Shown: positions 1 to 9,557 of the stretch, in pieces
Numbering within the stretch: position 1 is the stretch's first letter
How the letters are laid out: the number at the start of each line of letters is the position of its first letter
DNA from: DATBGO01 sp963785765
Lineage (GTDB): Bacteria; Actinomycetota; Actinomycetes; Streptosporangiales; Streptosporangiaceae
Reading direction: 5' to 3'
Length of the DNA stretch: 64,000 nucleotides
NCBI GenBank assembly: GCA_963785765.1
Contig: CAWAWM010000001.1
Span: 310,001-374,000 of the forward strand
Notes under the pieces: generated by a model
Database searches by the model: none
What the model was told of the DNA's origin: nothing
Seen by the model: only the letters and a program-made list of their open reading frames with translations
Made by a program: the position numbers and the translations under genes

Positions 1-172
1 GACGGCCATCGTCGGCGAGCGGCAACCAGAGCCTGCCCAGGCTGAGTGCTTCCAGGAGATCGCTGACCTGGCCCGCGTCCTTGGTCGCGGCCGCGAAAGC
101 ACGCTCGACTGCCGCGTCGGCGGCGACTTCACGCCACGGCATGACAGTCTTGTCGTCCATGGCCATCGTCAT
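1..172 (-). CDS. N-terminal part of a possible SseB-like protein (runs off window)
   Basis: An open frame on the minus strand begins at the ATG at 172 and continues past the window edge, giving about 57 residues. A purine-rich AGGGA stretch lies about 7 bases upstream of the ATG; further in-frame ATGs at 166, 160 and 142 leave the exact start open. The visible piece is helical and then reads LLEALSLGRLWLPLADDG, which resembles the beginning of SseB-type domains of actinobacteria, where a short helix precedes a strand with a LWVPL-like core. Only this resemblance supports the name, so the family assignment is tentative. It is divergent from the gene at 300. Confidence 0.45.
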   Translation of the reverse strand, partial: MTMAMDDKTVMPWREVAADAAVERAFAAATKDAGQVSDLLEALSLGRLWLPLADDGR

Positions 173-299
173 GCGGCTTCCCTGGCCGTCCCGGCCGCGC
201 CTGGCCGGGCCAATCCGGTAGCCCGCGGACGGCTGGCGCGGTGCTGGCACGAACCCTGGATTCACGTGACGGATAGTAAGCGACTAGAGGCGGTACGTA

Positions 300-986
300 G
301 TGGCGAACAGCACAGGTGATGGCGCGCGCTGGCTCGATGTCGCTCCGGAGCGCTTGGCCGGGTGGCTGGAATCGTTCGGCAAGCAGCACGGCGAGGCAGT
401 TGCGGAGCCCAGACGATCAGCTGATGCGCCTGGAGTGTCCGTGGTCGCGTTCCGCGCCGCCGACGGGTCGGTGGCGGAGTGCCATGTACCGTTCCCGCCG
501 TTGCCTGACGGCCAGGGTGAGCCAGGCGCGGCGCAGATCGCCGCCCATGCGAGCGCCGATCGCACCATCGGCGTGCTGCTGGTGCGGCTGGGCGGTTACG
601 CGGCCGGGGTGTTCACCGGCGAGCAGCCCAGACTCATTGCATCGAAGGTCGGCTCGCGGCTGGTTCACGGCCGGAGCGCGGCAGGCGGAACGTCGCAGCA
701 GCGCTTCGCGCGGCGCCGGGAAAAGCAGGCCAGCGAGGCGCTGGGCGCGGCGGCGGATACGGCCGCCGCGGTCTTCACGTCTTACGCGGGCCGGCTGGAC
801 GCGGTCGTACTCGGCGGGGACCGGCGCACGATCGCGGGGCTGCGGGACGACCCGCGGCTGAAGCCTTACTTCGACCTGGCCGTCGAGCGGTTCCTCACGG
901 TCCCGGACCCGAGGCTCGTCGTGCTGCGCGGCGCGCCCAGGCTGTTCCGTGCGGTACGCATCCGGCTGACCGAGCCGGCCGCCTGA
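300..986 (+). CDS. acVLRF1-family peptidyl-tRNA hydrolase / release-factor-like protein
   Basis: The 228-residue product starts at GTG 300. It matches the actinobacterial branch of the Vms1-like release factor family (acVLRF1), which is related to eRF1 and acts on peptidyl-tRNA at stalled 50S subunits during ribosome quality control. The key motif is GTSQQRFARRR at residues 130-140, the glutamine-containing catalytic loop (Q133/Q134) followed by a basic helix; VVLGGDR at about 165-171 is the next core strand and loop. No membrane segment or signal peptide is seen. An ABC-F ATPase follows 137 bases downstream on the same strand, so two ribosome-associated factors may share a neighbourhood. The function is inferred from the family. 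Confidence 0.82.
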   Translation: MANSTGDGARWLDVAPERLAGWLESFGKQHGEAVAEPRRSADAPGVSVVAFRAADGSVAECHVPFPPLPDGQGEPGAAQIAAHASADRTIGVLLVRLGGYAAGVFTGEQPRLIASKVGSRLVHGRSAAGGTSQQRFARRREKQASEALGAAADTAAAVFTSYAGRLDAVVLGGDRRTIAGLRDDPRLKPYFDLAVERFLTVPDPRLVVLRGAPRLFRAVRIRLTEPAA

Positions 987-1123
987 TTATCGTTCGCAGC
1001 GCCGCTGAGCGCTCAGGTAAACTTGGCGGCATGCAACCGCTCTTGTCGTGACGGATCCGCCCGGTACGGGGCTGGCCTGAGCGATCGGATATCCCTTTTA
1101 TCCCGTTACGGAGCGGTTTTCTC

Positions 1124-2722
<1,599 letters not shown>

Positions 2723-2849
2723 TCCGCTAGCCAAGGCGGCAAAATCAGTAGATCTTTTACGGTCGTGTGGGTAGCCGATCACGATCTGATGCGTGATCAT
2801 GGCGGAGAACGGTAACGCAGCGGTCACTTCAGCTCACCAGGAGGTACGC

Positions 2850-3065
2850 GTGGCCGAGACCCTCAAGAAAGGCACCCGAGTGACCGGTGCCGACCGCACC
2901 AAGCTGGCGTCGGATCTGAAGAAGCGATACAACTCCGGCGAGAGCATCCGCTCACTGGCCGCCTCGACCGGCAGGTCGTACGGCTTCATCCACCGGATCC
3001 TGACCGAGACCGGGGTGTCGCTGCGCGGCCGCGGGGGCGCCACCCGCGGCAAGGGCAAGGCGTAG
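2850..3065 (+). CDS. small helix-turn-helix protein
   Basis: A 71-residue basic protein. I chose GTG 2850 because an AGGAGG sequence sits 5 bases before it; an upstream in-frame ATG at 2793 lacks such a site. Residues 16-60 form a compact helix-turn-helix: LKKRYNSGESIRSLAASTGRSYGFIHRIL, with the SIRSLAASTGRSYGFIHR segment as the turn and recognition helix. The C-terminal tail is Gly/Arg/Lys-rich (RGRGGATRGKGKA), likely for nonspecific DNA contact. Small conserved HTH proteins of this type are common in actinobacteria, but no specific target is known to me. It lies between the ABC-F gene and the enoyl-CoA hydratase gene. Confidence 0.8.
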   Translation: MAETLKKGTRVTGADRTKLASDLKKRYNSGESIRSLAASTGRSYGFIHRILTETGVSLRGRGGATRGKGKA

Positions 3066-3153
3066 GCGCAACGCACGCCGGCTGGCCCGTTCGGTCACCG
3101 GCCGGGCCGGCTGGCTGTCAACGGCAGCAGGCCATGAACAGCGGGAGGACAGC

Positions 3154-3930
3154 GTGACCGCGAACCCTGCTGAGCTGACCGCGGCTGGGCTGCGCCTCGA
3201 TATTGACGACGCGGTCGCGACCGTGACCCTGAACAGGCCCGAACGCCGCAACGCGATGACCCCGGCGCTGTGGAACGGGCTGGCCGTGATCGGCAAACGG
3301 CTGCCGCCCGCCGTCCGGGTGGTGCTGGTGCGCGGCGCGGGGCCGTCCTTCTGCGCCGGGATTGACCTGCGCATGTTCACTCCCGAGGGAGTCCCGGGGG
3401 AGGACCCGCCGCTGATCGCGGCGGACCCGGGATTCGAGGACCAGGTCGCGGCGTGGCAGGAGGGATTCACCTGGCTGCGTGATCCGGACATCGTCTCGGT
3501 GGCCGCGGTGCACGGTCACGCCATCGGCGCCGGCTTCCAGCTGGCGCTGGCCTGCGACCTGCGCATCCTGGCCGACGACGCGAGTCTGTGCATGAAGGAG
3601 CCGGCGCTCGGATTGGTGCCTGACCTGACCGGGACAAAGCCGCTGGTCGACATCGTCGGCCTGCCCCGGGCCATCGAGCTCTGCCTGACCGCGCGGACCG
3701 TTTCCGCCGCTGAAGCCAGCGAGCTGCGCCTGGCCGAGCTGGTGGTGCCCGCCGCCGACCTGGACCATGCCGTGGCGGACCTGACCGCCGCGCTGCTCGC
3801 GACGGACGCCACCGCCGCGCGCGCAACCAAGCGGCTGCTCGTCCAGGCGAGCGGCCGCACGCTGGCCGAGCAGGCCGCCGCCGAGCGGCACGCCCAGGCG
3901 GCCCTGCTGCGAGCGCGCCTCGCGCCCTAG
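3154..3930 (+). CDS. enoyl-CoA hydratase/isomerase family protein
   Basis: A 258-residue crotonase-fold protein starting at GTG 3154 behind a GGGAGGA ribosome site. The N-terminal strand VATVTLNRPERRNAM is followed by the oxyanion-hole segment GPSFCAGIDLRMF and the second oxyanion region HGHAIGAGFQLALACDLRI. In a classical hydratase two glutamates act in catalysis; here the second region continues MKEPALGLVPD, keeping the E-x-x-L-G pattern, so acyl-CoA chemistry is likely. The substrate cannot be stated. The stop codon is also the first base triplet of a 17-bp tandem repeat array. Confidence 0.85.
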   Translation: MTANPAELTAAGLRLDIDDAVATVTLNRPERRNAMTPALWNGLAVIGKRLPPAVRVVLVRGAGPSFCAGIDLRMFTPEGVPGEDPPLIAADPGFEDQVAAWQEGFTWLRDPDIVSVAAVHGHAIGAGFQLALACDLRILADDASLCMKEPALGLVPDLTGTKPLVDIVGLPRAIELCLTARTVSAAEASELRLAELVVPAADLDHAVADLTAALLATDATAARATKRLLVQASGRTLAEQAAAERHAQAALLRARLAP

Positions 3931-4012
3931 CACCGGGCTTGATCTAGCACCGTGCTTGATCTAGAACCGTGCCTGATCTAGCACTGTGCCTGATCTAGAA
4001 CCGTGCCTGGCA
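3928..4012. repeat. tandem array of five 17-bp units beginning at a stop codon
   Basis: Five consecutive 17-base units (3928-3944, 3945-3961, 3962-3978, 3979-3995, 3996-4012) follow the pattern TAGMACYGKGCYTGATC. They differ at only a few positions; the last unit diverges at its end. The first unit contains the stop codon of the enoyl-CoA hydratase gene. The array is noncoding and sits between that gene and the ABC exporter gene. Confidence 0.9.
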
Positions 4013-4102
4013 CCCAGCACTGTGCCAGCCGGGCCTGCCGGCCGCCATTTCGCCGTGAGCTGACAGCGGAAGCAAGGCGTCCACCTGGAGGTTGCCCAGG
4101 TC

Positions 4103-6022
4103 ATGAATCCGGCTGCCTGGCACACGATGCGCTCGTACACGCGGGACAGTTCGGTGACGCATCAGCGGCTGAAACCGGGGACCGTACGCAGGATCGCCTC
4201 CTACGCCCGGCCTTACCGGGGCGAACTCGTCTTGTTCCTGATTGCCACCTCGATCGATGCGGTGATCATCGTGGCGGTCCCGCTGCTGCTGCGGGCGCTG
4301 ATCGACAACGGGATCGAGCGCAAGGACACCGAGGTCGTGCTGGCCATCGCGGCGGTGGTAGCGGCGATCGCGCTGCTCGACGCCGTGCTATCGGTAGTGC
4401 AGCGCTGGTACTCGGCCCGGATTGGCGAGGGCCTGATCTATGACCTGCGCACGCAGGTATTCCGGCACGTGCAGCAGCAGCCGATCGCGTTCTTCACCAG
4501 GGCGCAGACTGGTTCCCTGGTCAGCCGGCTGAACAGTGATGTCATCGGCGCCCAGCAGGCGCTCACCTCGACGCTTTCCGGGGTGGTCTCCAACTTCCTT
4601 TCGCTGGTGCTGGTGCTCGCCGCGATGTTCTACCTGTCCTGGGTCGTCACCTTGTGCGCGCTGGTGCTGCTGCCGGTCTTTGTCATTCCGGCGCGGCTGC
4701 TCGGCCGCAGGATGCAGCGGCTGACCAGGGAGTCGATGCAGCTCGACGCCCAGATGGGCTCCACGATGACCGAGCGCTTCAATGTGGCGGGCGCGATGCT
4801 GGTGAAGCTGTTCGGCCGGCCGCGGGAGGAGGCGGACGTCTTTTCCGGGCGGGCCGCGCGGGTCCGGGACATCGGGGTGGTCACCGCGATGTACGGCCAG
4901 GTGTTCTTCATCGCGCTGACCCTGCTGGCGTCGATGGCGACCGCGCTGGTCTACGGGCTGGGCGGCAGCCTGGTCATCAGCGGGGTGTTCCAGCTGGGCA
5001 CCCTGGTCGCGCTGGCCAGCCTGCTCAGCCGGATGTACGGGCCGATCACCGCGCTCTCGAACGTCCAGGTCGACGTGATGACCGCGCTGGTCAGCTTCGA
5101 CCGGGTCTTCGAGGTACTTGACCTCAAGCCGCTCATCGAGGACCGCCCGGGCGCGACGCCGCTGCGGCTGCCCGCGCTGAGCACCGCCGCGGCCCCGGCG
5201 CAGGGCGTGGCGCCGGATATCGACTTCGACCATGTGACGTTCCGCTACCCGCTGGCCTCCGAGGTCTCGCTGGCCTCGCTGGAATCGATCGCGCTGCCGG
5301 CGCCGGAGCGTTCCGATGCCGGCCAGGATGTGCTGCGGGACGTGACGTTCCACGCGCCGGGCGGGAAGCTCACCGCCCTAGTCGGGCCGTCGGGGGCGGG
5401 CAAGACCACCATCACCGCCCTGGTGGCGCGACTGTATGACCCGGCCGAGGGCACCGTCCGCATCGGCGGCACGGACATCAGGGACGTTACCCAGGAGTCG
5501 CTGCACAGCGCGGTGGGCGTGGTCACCCAGGATGCGCACATGTTCCACGACACGATCCGGGCCAACCTGGCCTATGCTCGCCCGGGCGCCGCCGAGCAGG
5601 ACCTGATCACGGCGTGCGAGGCGGCCCAGATCTGGGATCTGATCTCCGTGCTGCCCGACGGCCTGGACACGGTGGTGGGCGATCGCGGCTACCGCCTCTC
5701 GGGCGGGGAGAAGCAGCGGATAGCACTGGCCAGGCTGCTGCTGAAGGCGCCGTCGGTGGTGGTGCTTGATGAGGCGACCGCGCACCTGGACTCCGAGTCC
5801 GAGGCCGCCGTGCAGCAGGCCCTGAAGCGTGCGCTGGCCGGCCGGACCTCGCTGGTGATAGCGCACCGGCTGTCGACGATCCGTGAGGCCGACCAGATCC
5901 TCGTGATCGACGCCGGGCAGGTCCGCGAGCGCGGCGGGCACGAGGAACTGCTGGCCGCGGGCGGCCTGTACGCCGAGCTCTACCACACGCAGTTCGCCCG
6001 CCAGGAGCCTGCCCGCACCTGA
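4103..6022 (+). CDS. ABC exporter half-transporter (membrane domain fused to ATPase)
   Basis: A 639-residue ABC-type exporter: an N-terminal region of six predicted membrane helices (about residues 30-330) and a C-terminal ATPase. The ATPase has Walker A GPSGAGKTT (about 428), signature LSGGEKQR (about 531), Walker B VVVLDEAT (about 551) and the H-loop IAHRLS (about 585). Just before Walker A, at about residues 385-405, there is an Ala/Ser/Leu-rich insertion that most half-transporters lack. The start at ATG 4103 has GGAGG 11 bases upstream; ATG 4127 is an alternative. It probably works as a dimer. No regulator or partner gene is adjacent, so the substrate (drug, lipid or peptide) is unknown. 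Confidence 0.88.
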   Translation: MNPAAWHTMRSYTRDSSVTHQRLKPGTVRRIASYARPYRGELVLFLIATSIDAVIIVAVPLLLRALIDNGIERKDTEVVLAIAAVVAAIALLDAVLSVVQRWYSARIGEGLIYDLRTQVFRHVQQQPIAFFTRAQTGSLVSRLNSDVIGAQQALTSTLSGVVSNFLSLVLVLAAMFYLSWVVTLCALVLLPVFVIPARLLGRRMQRLTRESMQLDAQMGSTMTERFNVAGAMLVKLFGRPREEADVFSGRAARVRDIGVVTAMYGQVFFIALTLLASMATALVYGLGGSLVISGVFQLGTLVALASLLSRMYGPITALSNVQVDVMTALVSFDRVFEVLDLKPLIEDRPGATPLRLPALSTAAAPAQGVAPDIDFDHVTFRYPLASEVSLASLESIALPAPERSDAGQDVLRDVTFHAPGGKLTALVGPSGAGKTTITALVARLYDPAEGTVRIGGTDIRDVTQESLHSAVGVVTQDAHMFHDTIRANLAYARPGAAEQDLITACEAAQIWDLISVLPDGLDTVVGDRGYRLSGGEKQRIALARLLLKAPSVVVLDEATAHLDSESEAAVQQALKRALAGRTSLVIAHRLSTIREADQILVIDAGQVRERGGHEELLAAGGLYAELYHTQFARQEPART

Positions 6023-6036
6023 TTCCGGGCGCCCGG

Positions 6037-6969
6037 TCAGTCGCCGTAACCCACCCGGCGCAGGTCGTTGCCCGCCACCTGCTCGACATCGGCCAGCTGC
6101 TGCGCGCTGAGCGCTCGCTGCCAGCTCCCTGGCGTGGCCTCAGGCGGCTGGCCGGCCAGCCCGCGCCCCCGATCGCGGACCGCGACCGGGCGGACGCCGG
6201 CTCCGACGAATCCGGAGATGGCGGCGGCCGTCGCCGCGGGCTGCCGGATGACCTGCTCGTACCTGAGGGTGGTGAGCTGCTCGGCGGCCAGCCTGCTGCG
6301 CAGCCTGGCCATCGTGCGCACCGAGCCGCGCCAGCGCATGGCGCACTTGCCCGCCAGTGACAGGCCGGGCCAGGCGGCCAGGTCGGCCGCGGTCTCGACG
6401 CCGAAGAACGGGTGCGGGAACTCGCTGTCCAGCTTGGCTACGCCGGGCTTGAACCAGGCCGTCACCTCGCTGTCGGCGAGCATCGCGGCGACCACGTCCC
6501 GGCCGTCGCGCACGATCTGCACCAGCCGGGCGTCGGTGAACGCGTCGACCAGGGCCTCGGCGCAGTACATCAGGTCGGGGGTGGCATCCCCGTACCTGGC
6601 GACGTCCCGCTCGGTCATGCAGGTGCCCGCCCCGTTCACGCTGCCCGCCTCCCGGCAGGCCGCCGAGCAGTTCAGGCAGGCGTGCGGAGTCACCTGCCAG
6701 GCCTGCGCGAATGCGTCCCGCAGTACGGTCGCCGCCGCCTCGCCCCGGCCGCGGTGGATCGACGGGCTCTGCGCGAACGCGTGGACCACGCCCAGGACAC
6801 TGCCCTGTCCCATCGTGACGTGGAATCCAGGGGACCGTTTCAGGGCACGGGCCAGCAGGTCCGCTCCCGAATGCGGGGCGCCGATGATGAAGACCGGCTC
6901 ACGGACCTTACGGCCGTTGACGACCAGGATGTGCGGGCGGGCTGCCATGACTAGCGATAAGTGTGGCAT
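6037..6969 (-). CDS. sulfotransferase-family protein with cysteine-rich insertion
   Basis: A 310-residue protein with PAPS-type sulfotransferase motifs. EPVFIIGAPHSGADLLARAL near residues 24-43 corresponds to the 5'-phosphosulfate binding loop, and RLVQIVRDGRDVVAAML near 148-164 corresponds to the 3'-phosphate binding region. Between them lies a cluster reading CLNCSAACREAG and ending in CM, with five cysteines in about 22 residues, unusual for this family and possibly a metal site or disulfide knot. Start is uncertain: ATG 6969 or the in-frame ATG 6948. It converges with the ABC exporter gene and lies downstream of the GH15 gene on the same strand. The acceptor molecule is unknown. Confidence 0.75.
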   Translation of the reverse strand: MPHLSLVMAARPHILVVNGRKVREPVFIIGAPHSGADLLARALKRSPGFHVTMGQGSVLGVVHAFAQSPSIHRGRGEAAATVLRDAFAQAWQVTPHACLNCSAACREAGSVNGAGTCMTERDVARYGDATPDLMYCAEALVDAFTDARLVQIVRDGRDVVAAMLADSEVTAWFKPGVAKLDSEFPHPFFGVETAADLAAWPGLSLAGKCAMRWRGSVRTMARLRSRLAAEQLTTLRYEQVIRQPAATAAAISGFVGAGVRPVAVRDRGRGLAGQPPEATPGSWQRALSAQQLADVEQVAGNDLRRVGYGD

Positions 6970-6987
6970 TACCGGCGGCCCTGCCGG

Positions 6988-8850
6988 TCACGACCCGGCG
7001 AGCTTGGCCTGCGGCGCGGTGTGCCGCGACGGACGGCGGCTGGCGTAGGCGTGGTGGCTGTCGAGGTTCAGCGCGGTCTGGATCAGCGGCATGTGGCTGA
7101 ACGCCTGGGGCGTGTTGCCGACCTGCCGGCCGGCCCTGGGGTCGTACTCCTCGCTCAGCAGGCCGAGATCGTTGCGCAGCGCCAGCAGCCGGTCGAAGAG
7201 CTCCTCCGCCTGGTCGGAGTGGCCGATGATCTGCAGCGCGTTGGCCAGCCAGAAGCTGCAGGCCAGGAAGGCGCCCTCACCGCCGGGCAGGCCGTCGACA
7301 TTGGCCTGGCTGGCGGCCCCGGAGGCGGGCTGGGTGTACCTGAGCACCAGGCCATCCCGGACCAGTTCGCGCTGGATGGTCTCGACCGTCGAGATCACCC
7401 GCGGGTCCTCCGCGGGCAGGAAACCCACCTCGGGAATCAGTAGCACCGCCGCGTCAAGCTCGGAGCTCCCGTAGTACTGAGTGAAGGTGCCGCGTTTCGC
7501 GTCGTAGCCCTTCTCGCACACCTCGGCATGAATCTGGTCCCGGGCGGCGCGCCACTGCTGGACGCGCCCGGGCAGTCCCAGGTCGGCCATCCGGATCGCA
7601 CGGTCGAAGGCGACCCAGGCCATCACCTTGGAGTGCACGAAATGCCGCCGCGGGCCGCGTACCTCCCAGATTCCCTCGTCCGGCTCGCTCCAGTTCTTCT
7701 CCAGGAAGCCGAGCAGGGCGCGGAGCAGCGCCCAGGTGTGGCGGTCGAAGCTCAGCCCGGCCTCCCTGCCGAGCGTGATCGCGTCAACCACCTCGCCGTA
7801 GACGTCGAGCTGCCGCTGGTTGACGGCCGCGTTGCCGATTCGCACCGGCGCCGAGCCCTCGTAGCCTGGCAGCCAGTCAGCCTCCCATTCGGCCAGCCTG
7901 CGCTCGCCCCCCACGCCGTACATGATCTGCACGTCTTTGGGGTCGCCGGCGATGGCGCGGCCGAGCCATTCCCGCCAGGCCGCCGCCTCATCCAGGTAGC
8001 CGGTCCGCAGCAGCGCCTCCAGGGTGATCGTCGCGTCGCGGAGCCAGCAATAGCGGTAGTCCCAGTTCCGCACGCCGCCGATGTCCTCGGGTAGCGACGT
8101 CGTGGCGGCGGCGACGATCCCGCCGGTCGGCTGGTAGGTGAGGGCCTTGAGCGTGATCAGCGAGCGGATCACCGCCTCGCGGTAGCGTCCTGAGTAGGTG
8201 CACCGGCTGGCCCAGTCGGTCCAGAACACCCGGGTGTCCTCGAGCGCAGCCTCGACGTCGACCTCGGGTGGTGCGCCGGCGTGGGAGGGCACCCAGCTCA
8301 GCGCGAATGGCACCCGGTCGCCTTCCCGGACCACGAAGCTGGCCCGATGGGCCATGTCCTGGCCGGTCAGCCTGATGGGCGTGCGCAGCCAGACCGAGTC
8401 CGGGCCGGCCACCCCTACGACGGCGCCGTCGACCTTGCGCATCCACGGCACGACCAGCCCGTAGCCGAACCGCAGCCGCAGCACGCACTCCATCTCGACA
8501 GCGCCGGTCACGCCCTCGACGATGCGCACCAGGACCGGCGCGTCGCCGTAGAGCGGCGGCATGAAGTCGATGACCCGGACGACCCCGCCGACGGTGCGCC
8601 ACTGCGTCTCCAGGATCAGGGTGTCGCCCTGGTAGCGCCTGGTCACCTCGCCGAGCTGGGTGCCGGGGACTTGCGAGGAGGTCGGCGCGATCAGCCAGTG
8701 GCCGTGCCGCTCGTCGCCCAGCAGCGCGGCGAAGCAGGCCGGGGAGTCAAACCGAGGCGCGCACAGCCAGTCGGCCGAGCCATCCCGGCCGATCAGGGCG
8801 GCCGAGCGCAGTCCGCTCACGATGGCGTAGTCCTCGATACGTCCGGCCAT
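6988..8850 (-). CDS. glycoside hydrolase family 15 protein
   Basis: A 620-residue cytoplasmic protein with the two-part GH15 architecture: an N-terminal beta-sandwich (RIEDYAIVSGLRSAALIGRDG at the start) and a C-terminal alpha/alpha barrel. Hallmarks are GVRNWDYRYCWLRDA at about 255-270, YGVGGERRLAEWE and the near-terminal segment VGNTPQAFSHMPLIQTAL. Family members are glucoamylases, glucodextranases or trehalases; this short-N-terminus bacterial type often acts on trehalose or small alpha-glucans, but specificity is not visible. Start ATG 8850 follows GGAGGG by 5 bases. No signal peptide is seen. Confidence 0.88.
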   Translation of the reverse strand: MAGRIEDYAIVSGLRSAALIGRDGSADWLCAPRFDSPACFAALLGDERHGHWLIAPTSSQVPGTQLGEVTRRYQGDTLILETQWRTVGGVVRVIDFMPPLYGDAPVLVRIVEGVTGAVEMECVLRLRFGYGLVVPWMRKVDGAVVGVAGPDSVWLRTPIRLTGQDMAHRASFVVREGDRVPFALSWVPSHAGAPPEVDVEAALEDTRVFWTDWASRCTYSGRYREAVIRSLITLKALTYQPTGGIVAAATTSLPEDIGGVRNWDYRYCWLRDATITLEALLRTGYLDEAAAWREWLGRAIAGDPKDVQIMYGVGGERRLAEWEADWLPGYEGSAPVRIGNAAVNQRQLDVYGEVVDAITLGREAGLSFDRHTWALLRALLGFLEKNWSEPDEGIWEVRGPRRHFVHSKVMAWVAFDRAIRMADLGLPGRVQQWRAARDQIHAEVCEKGYDAKRGTFTQYYGSSELDAAVLLIPEVGFLPAEDPRVISTVETIQRELVRDGLVLRYTQPASGAASQANVDGLPGGEGAFLACSFWLANALQIIGHSDQAEELFDRLLALRNDLGLLSEEYDPRAGRQVGNTPQAFSHMPLIQTALNLDSHHAYASRRPSRHTAPQAKLAGS

Positions 8851-9063
8851 AGTGCCCTCCAGATCGCGGCGGCCCGGGGACGTGCGGACCTGCCTGATTA
8901 GTGCCGGGCCGCGTTGACGCTACCAGTCACCGTGGCACGTTTCGCCAGCCTAGGCCCCGATGTCGCGGATCGGGGCCATGATCAAGTCGCCCTGGTGCCG
9001 GCCGGCGCCTGGCGCCTGCTATCCCGCCGCCGGCGGACCAGGCGGCGGACGTAAGCTAACACT

Positions 9064-9463
9064 CGTGCCAGCACGTCAGTTCGGTGACTTCGCCCGGCCG
9101 GCCAGGCGGCCGGGGCGGGTGCGGCTGGCCTGGGTATGGCCGGCGGCCGCGCTGGCGCTGGTCACTGCCACCAGCGGCTGCGCCAAGTTCGATGCCGCGC
9201 TCGGCCAGCAGTGGGCGGTGGTGCACTTCAACTCGAACACCTCAGTGGCCACTCTGCTCACGGTCCGGGCCGCCTGTTCGCATGTGCCCAATGTCAGCCC
9301 CGAAGCGCTCCCGAAATCCCGTAATCCGGGCGACATGATCTACTCGGTCCGCTATAGCACCGACCATGCCACCGACGCTGACCTGGCCAAACTGCAGGAA
9401 TGCCTGCAGCGGTTCCCCGCCGTTGCTGGCATTGATTTCGAGGATTCGGGCGACTCCGGCTGA
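9064..9463 (+). CDS. putative lipoprotein of unknown function
   Basis: I place the start at GTG 9064, which gives about 132 residues with a basic N-terminus, a hydrophobic stretch LAWVWPAAALALVTATSGC and a lipobox-like TSGC, so the mature protein would be lipid-anchored at the cysteine. An in-frame ATG at 8960 would give a longer product without a clear reason for the extra residues. The mature part (about 90 residues) shows SNTSVATLLTVRAACSHVPN and ends in a short beta-alpha unit with YSVRYSTDHATDADLAKLQECL. It has four cysteines beyond none of known function. I do not recognise a named domain. It lies upstream of, and could be separate from, the ABC importer operon. Confidence 0.6.
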
Positions 9464-9486
9464 TCGCTGCCGCGACCGGCTGGGTA

Positions 9487-9507
9487 TACCTACCAAGTCT
9501 TGAGGTA
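9487..9507. promoter_or_regulatory. imperfect inverted repeat upstream of the sulfonate/nitrate-type ABC operon
   Basis: The arms TACCT..CAAG and CTTG..AGGTA pair perfectly around a central T except for a two-base bulge (AC) in the left arm. The element ends 50 bases before the importer start codon, in an AT-richer patch (9485-9540) rare in this window, so it is a candidate operator for a sulfur or nitrogen regulator. No regulator gene is adjacent. Confidence 0.45.
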
Positions 9508-9557
9508 AAGTAGCTGAAACTAAATCCTATAAACTCCATCGGAAAAGGGCACACTTC

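Noticed and set aside
4388..5353. Long minus-strand open frame (321 codons) opposite the ABC exporter
   Set aside because: Gln/Arg/His-rich antisense shadow of a well-supported gene; no domain and typical of high-GC DNA.
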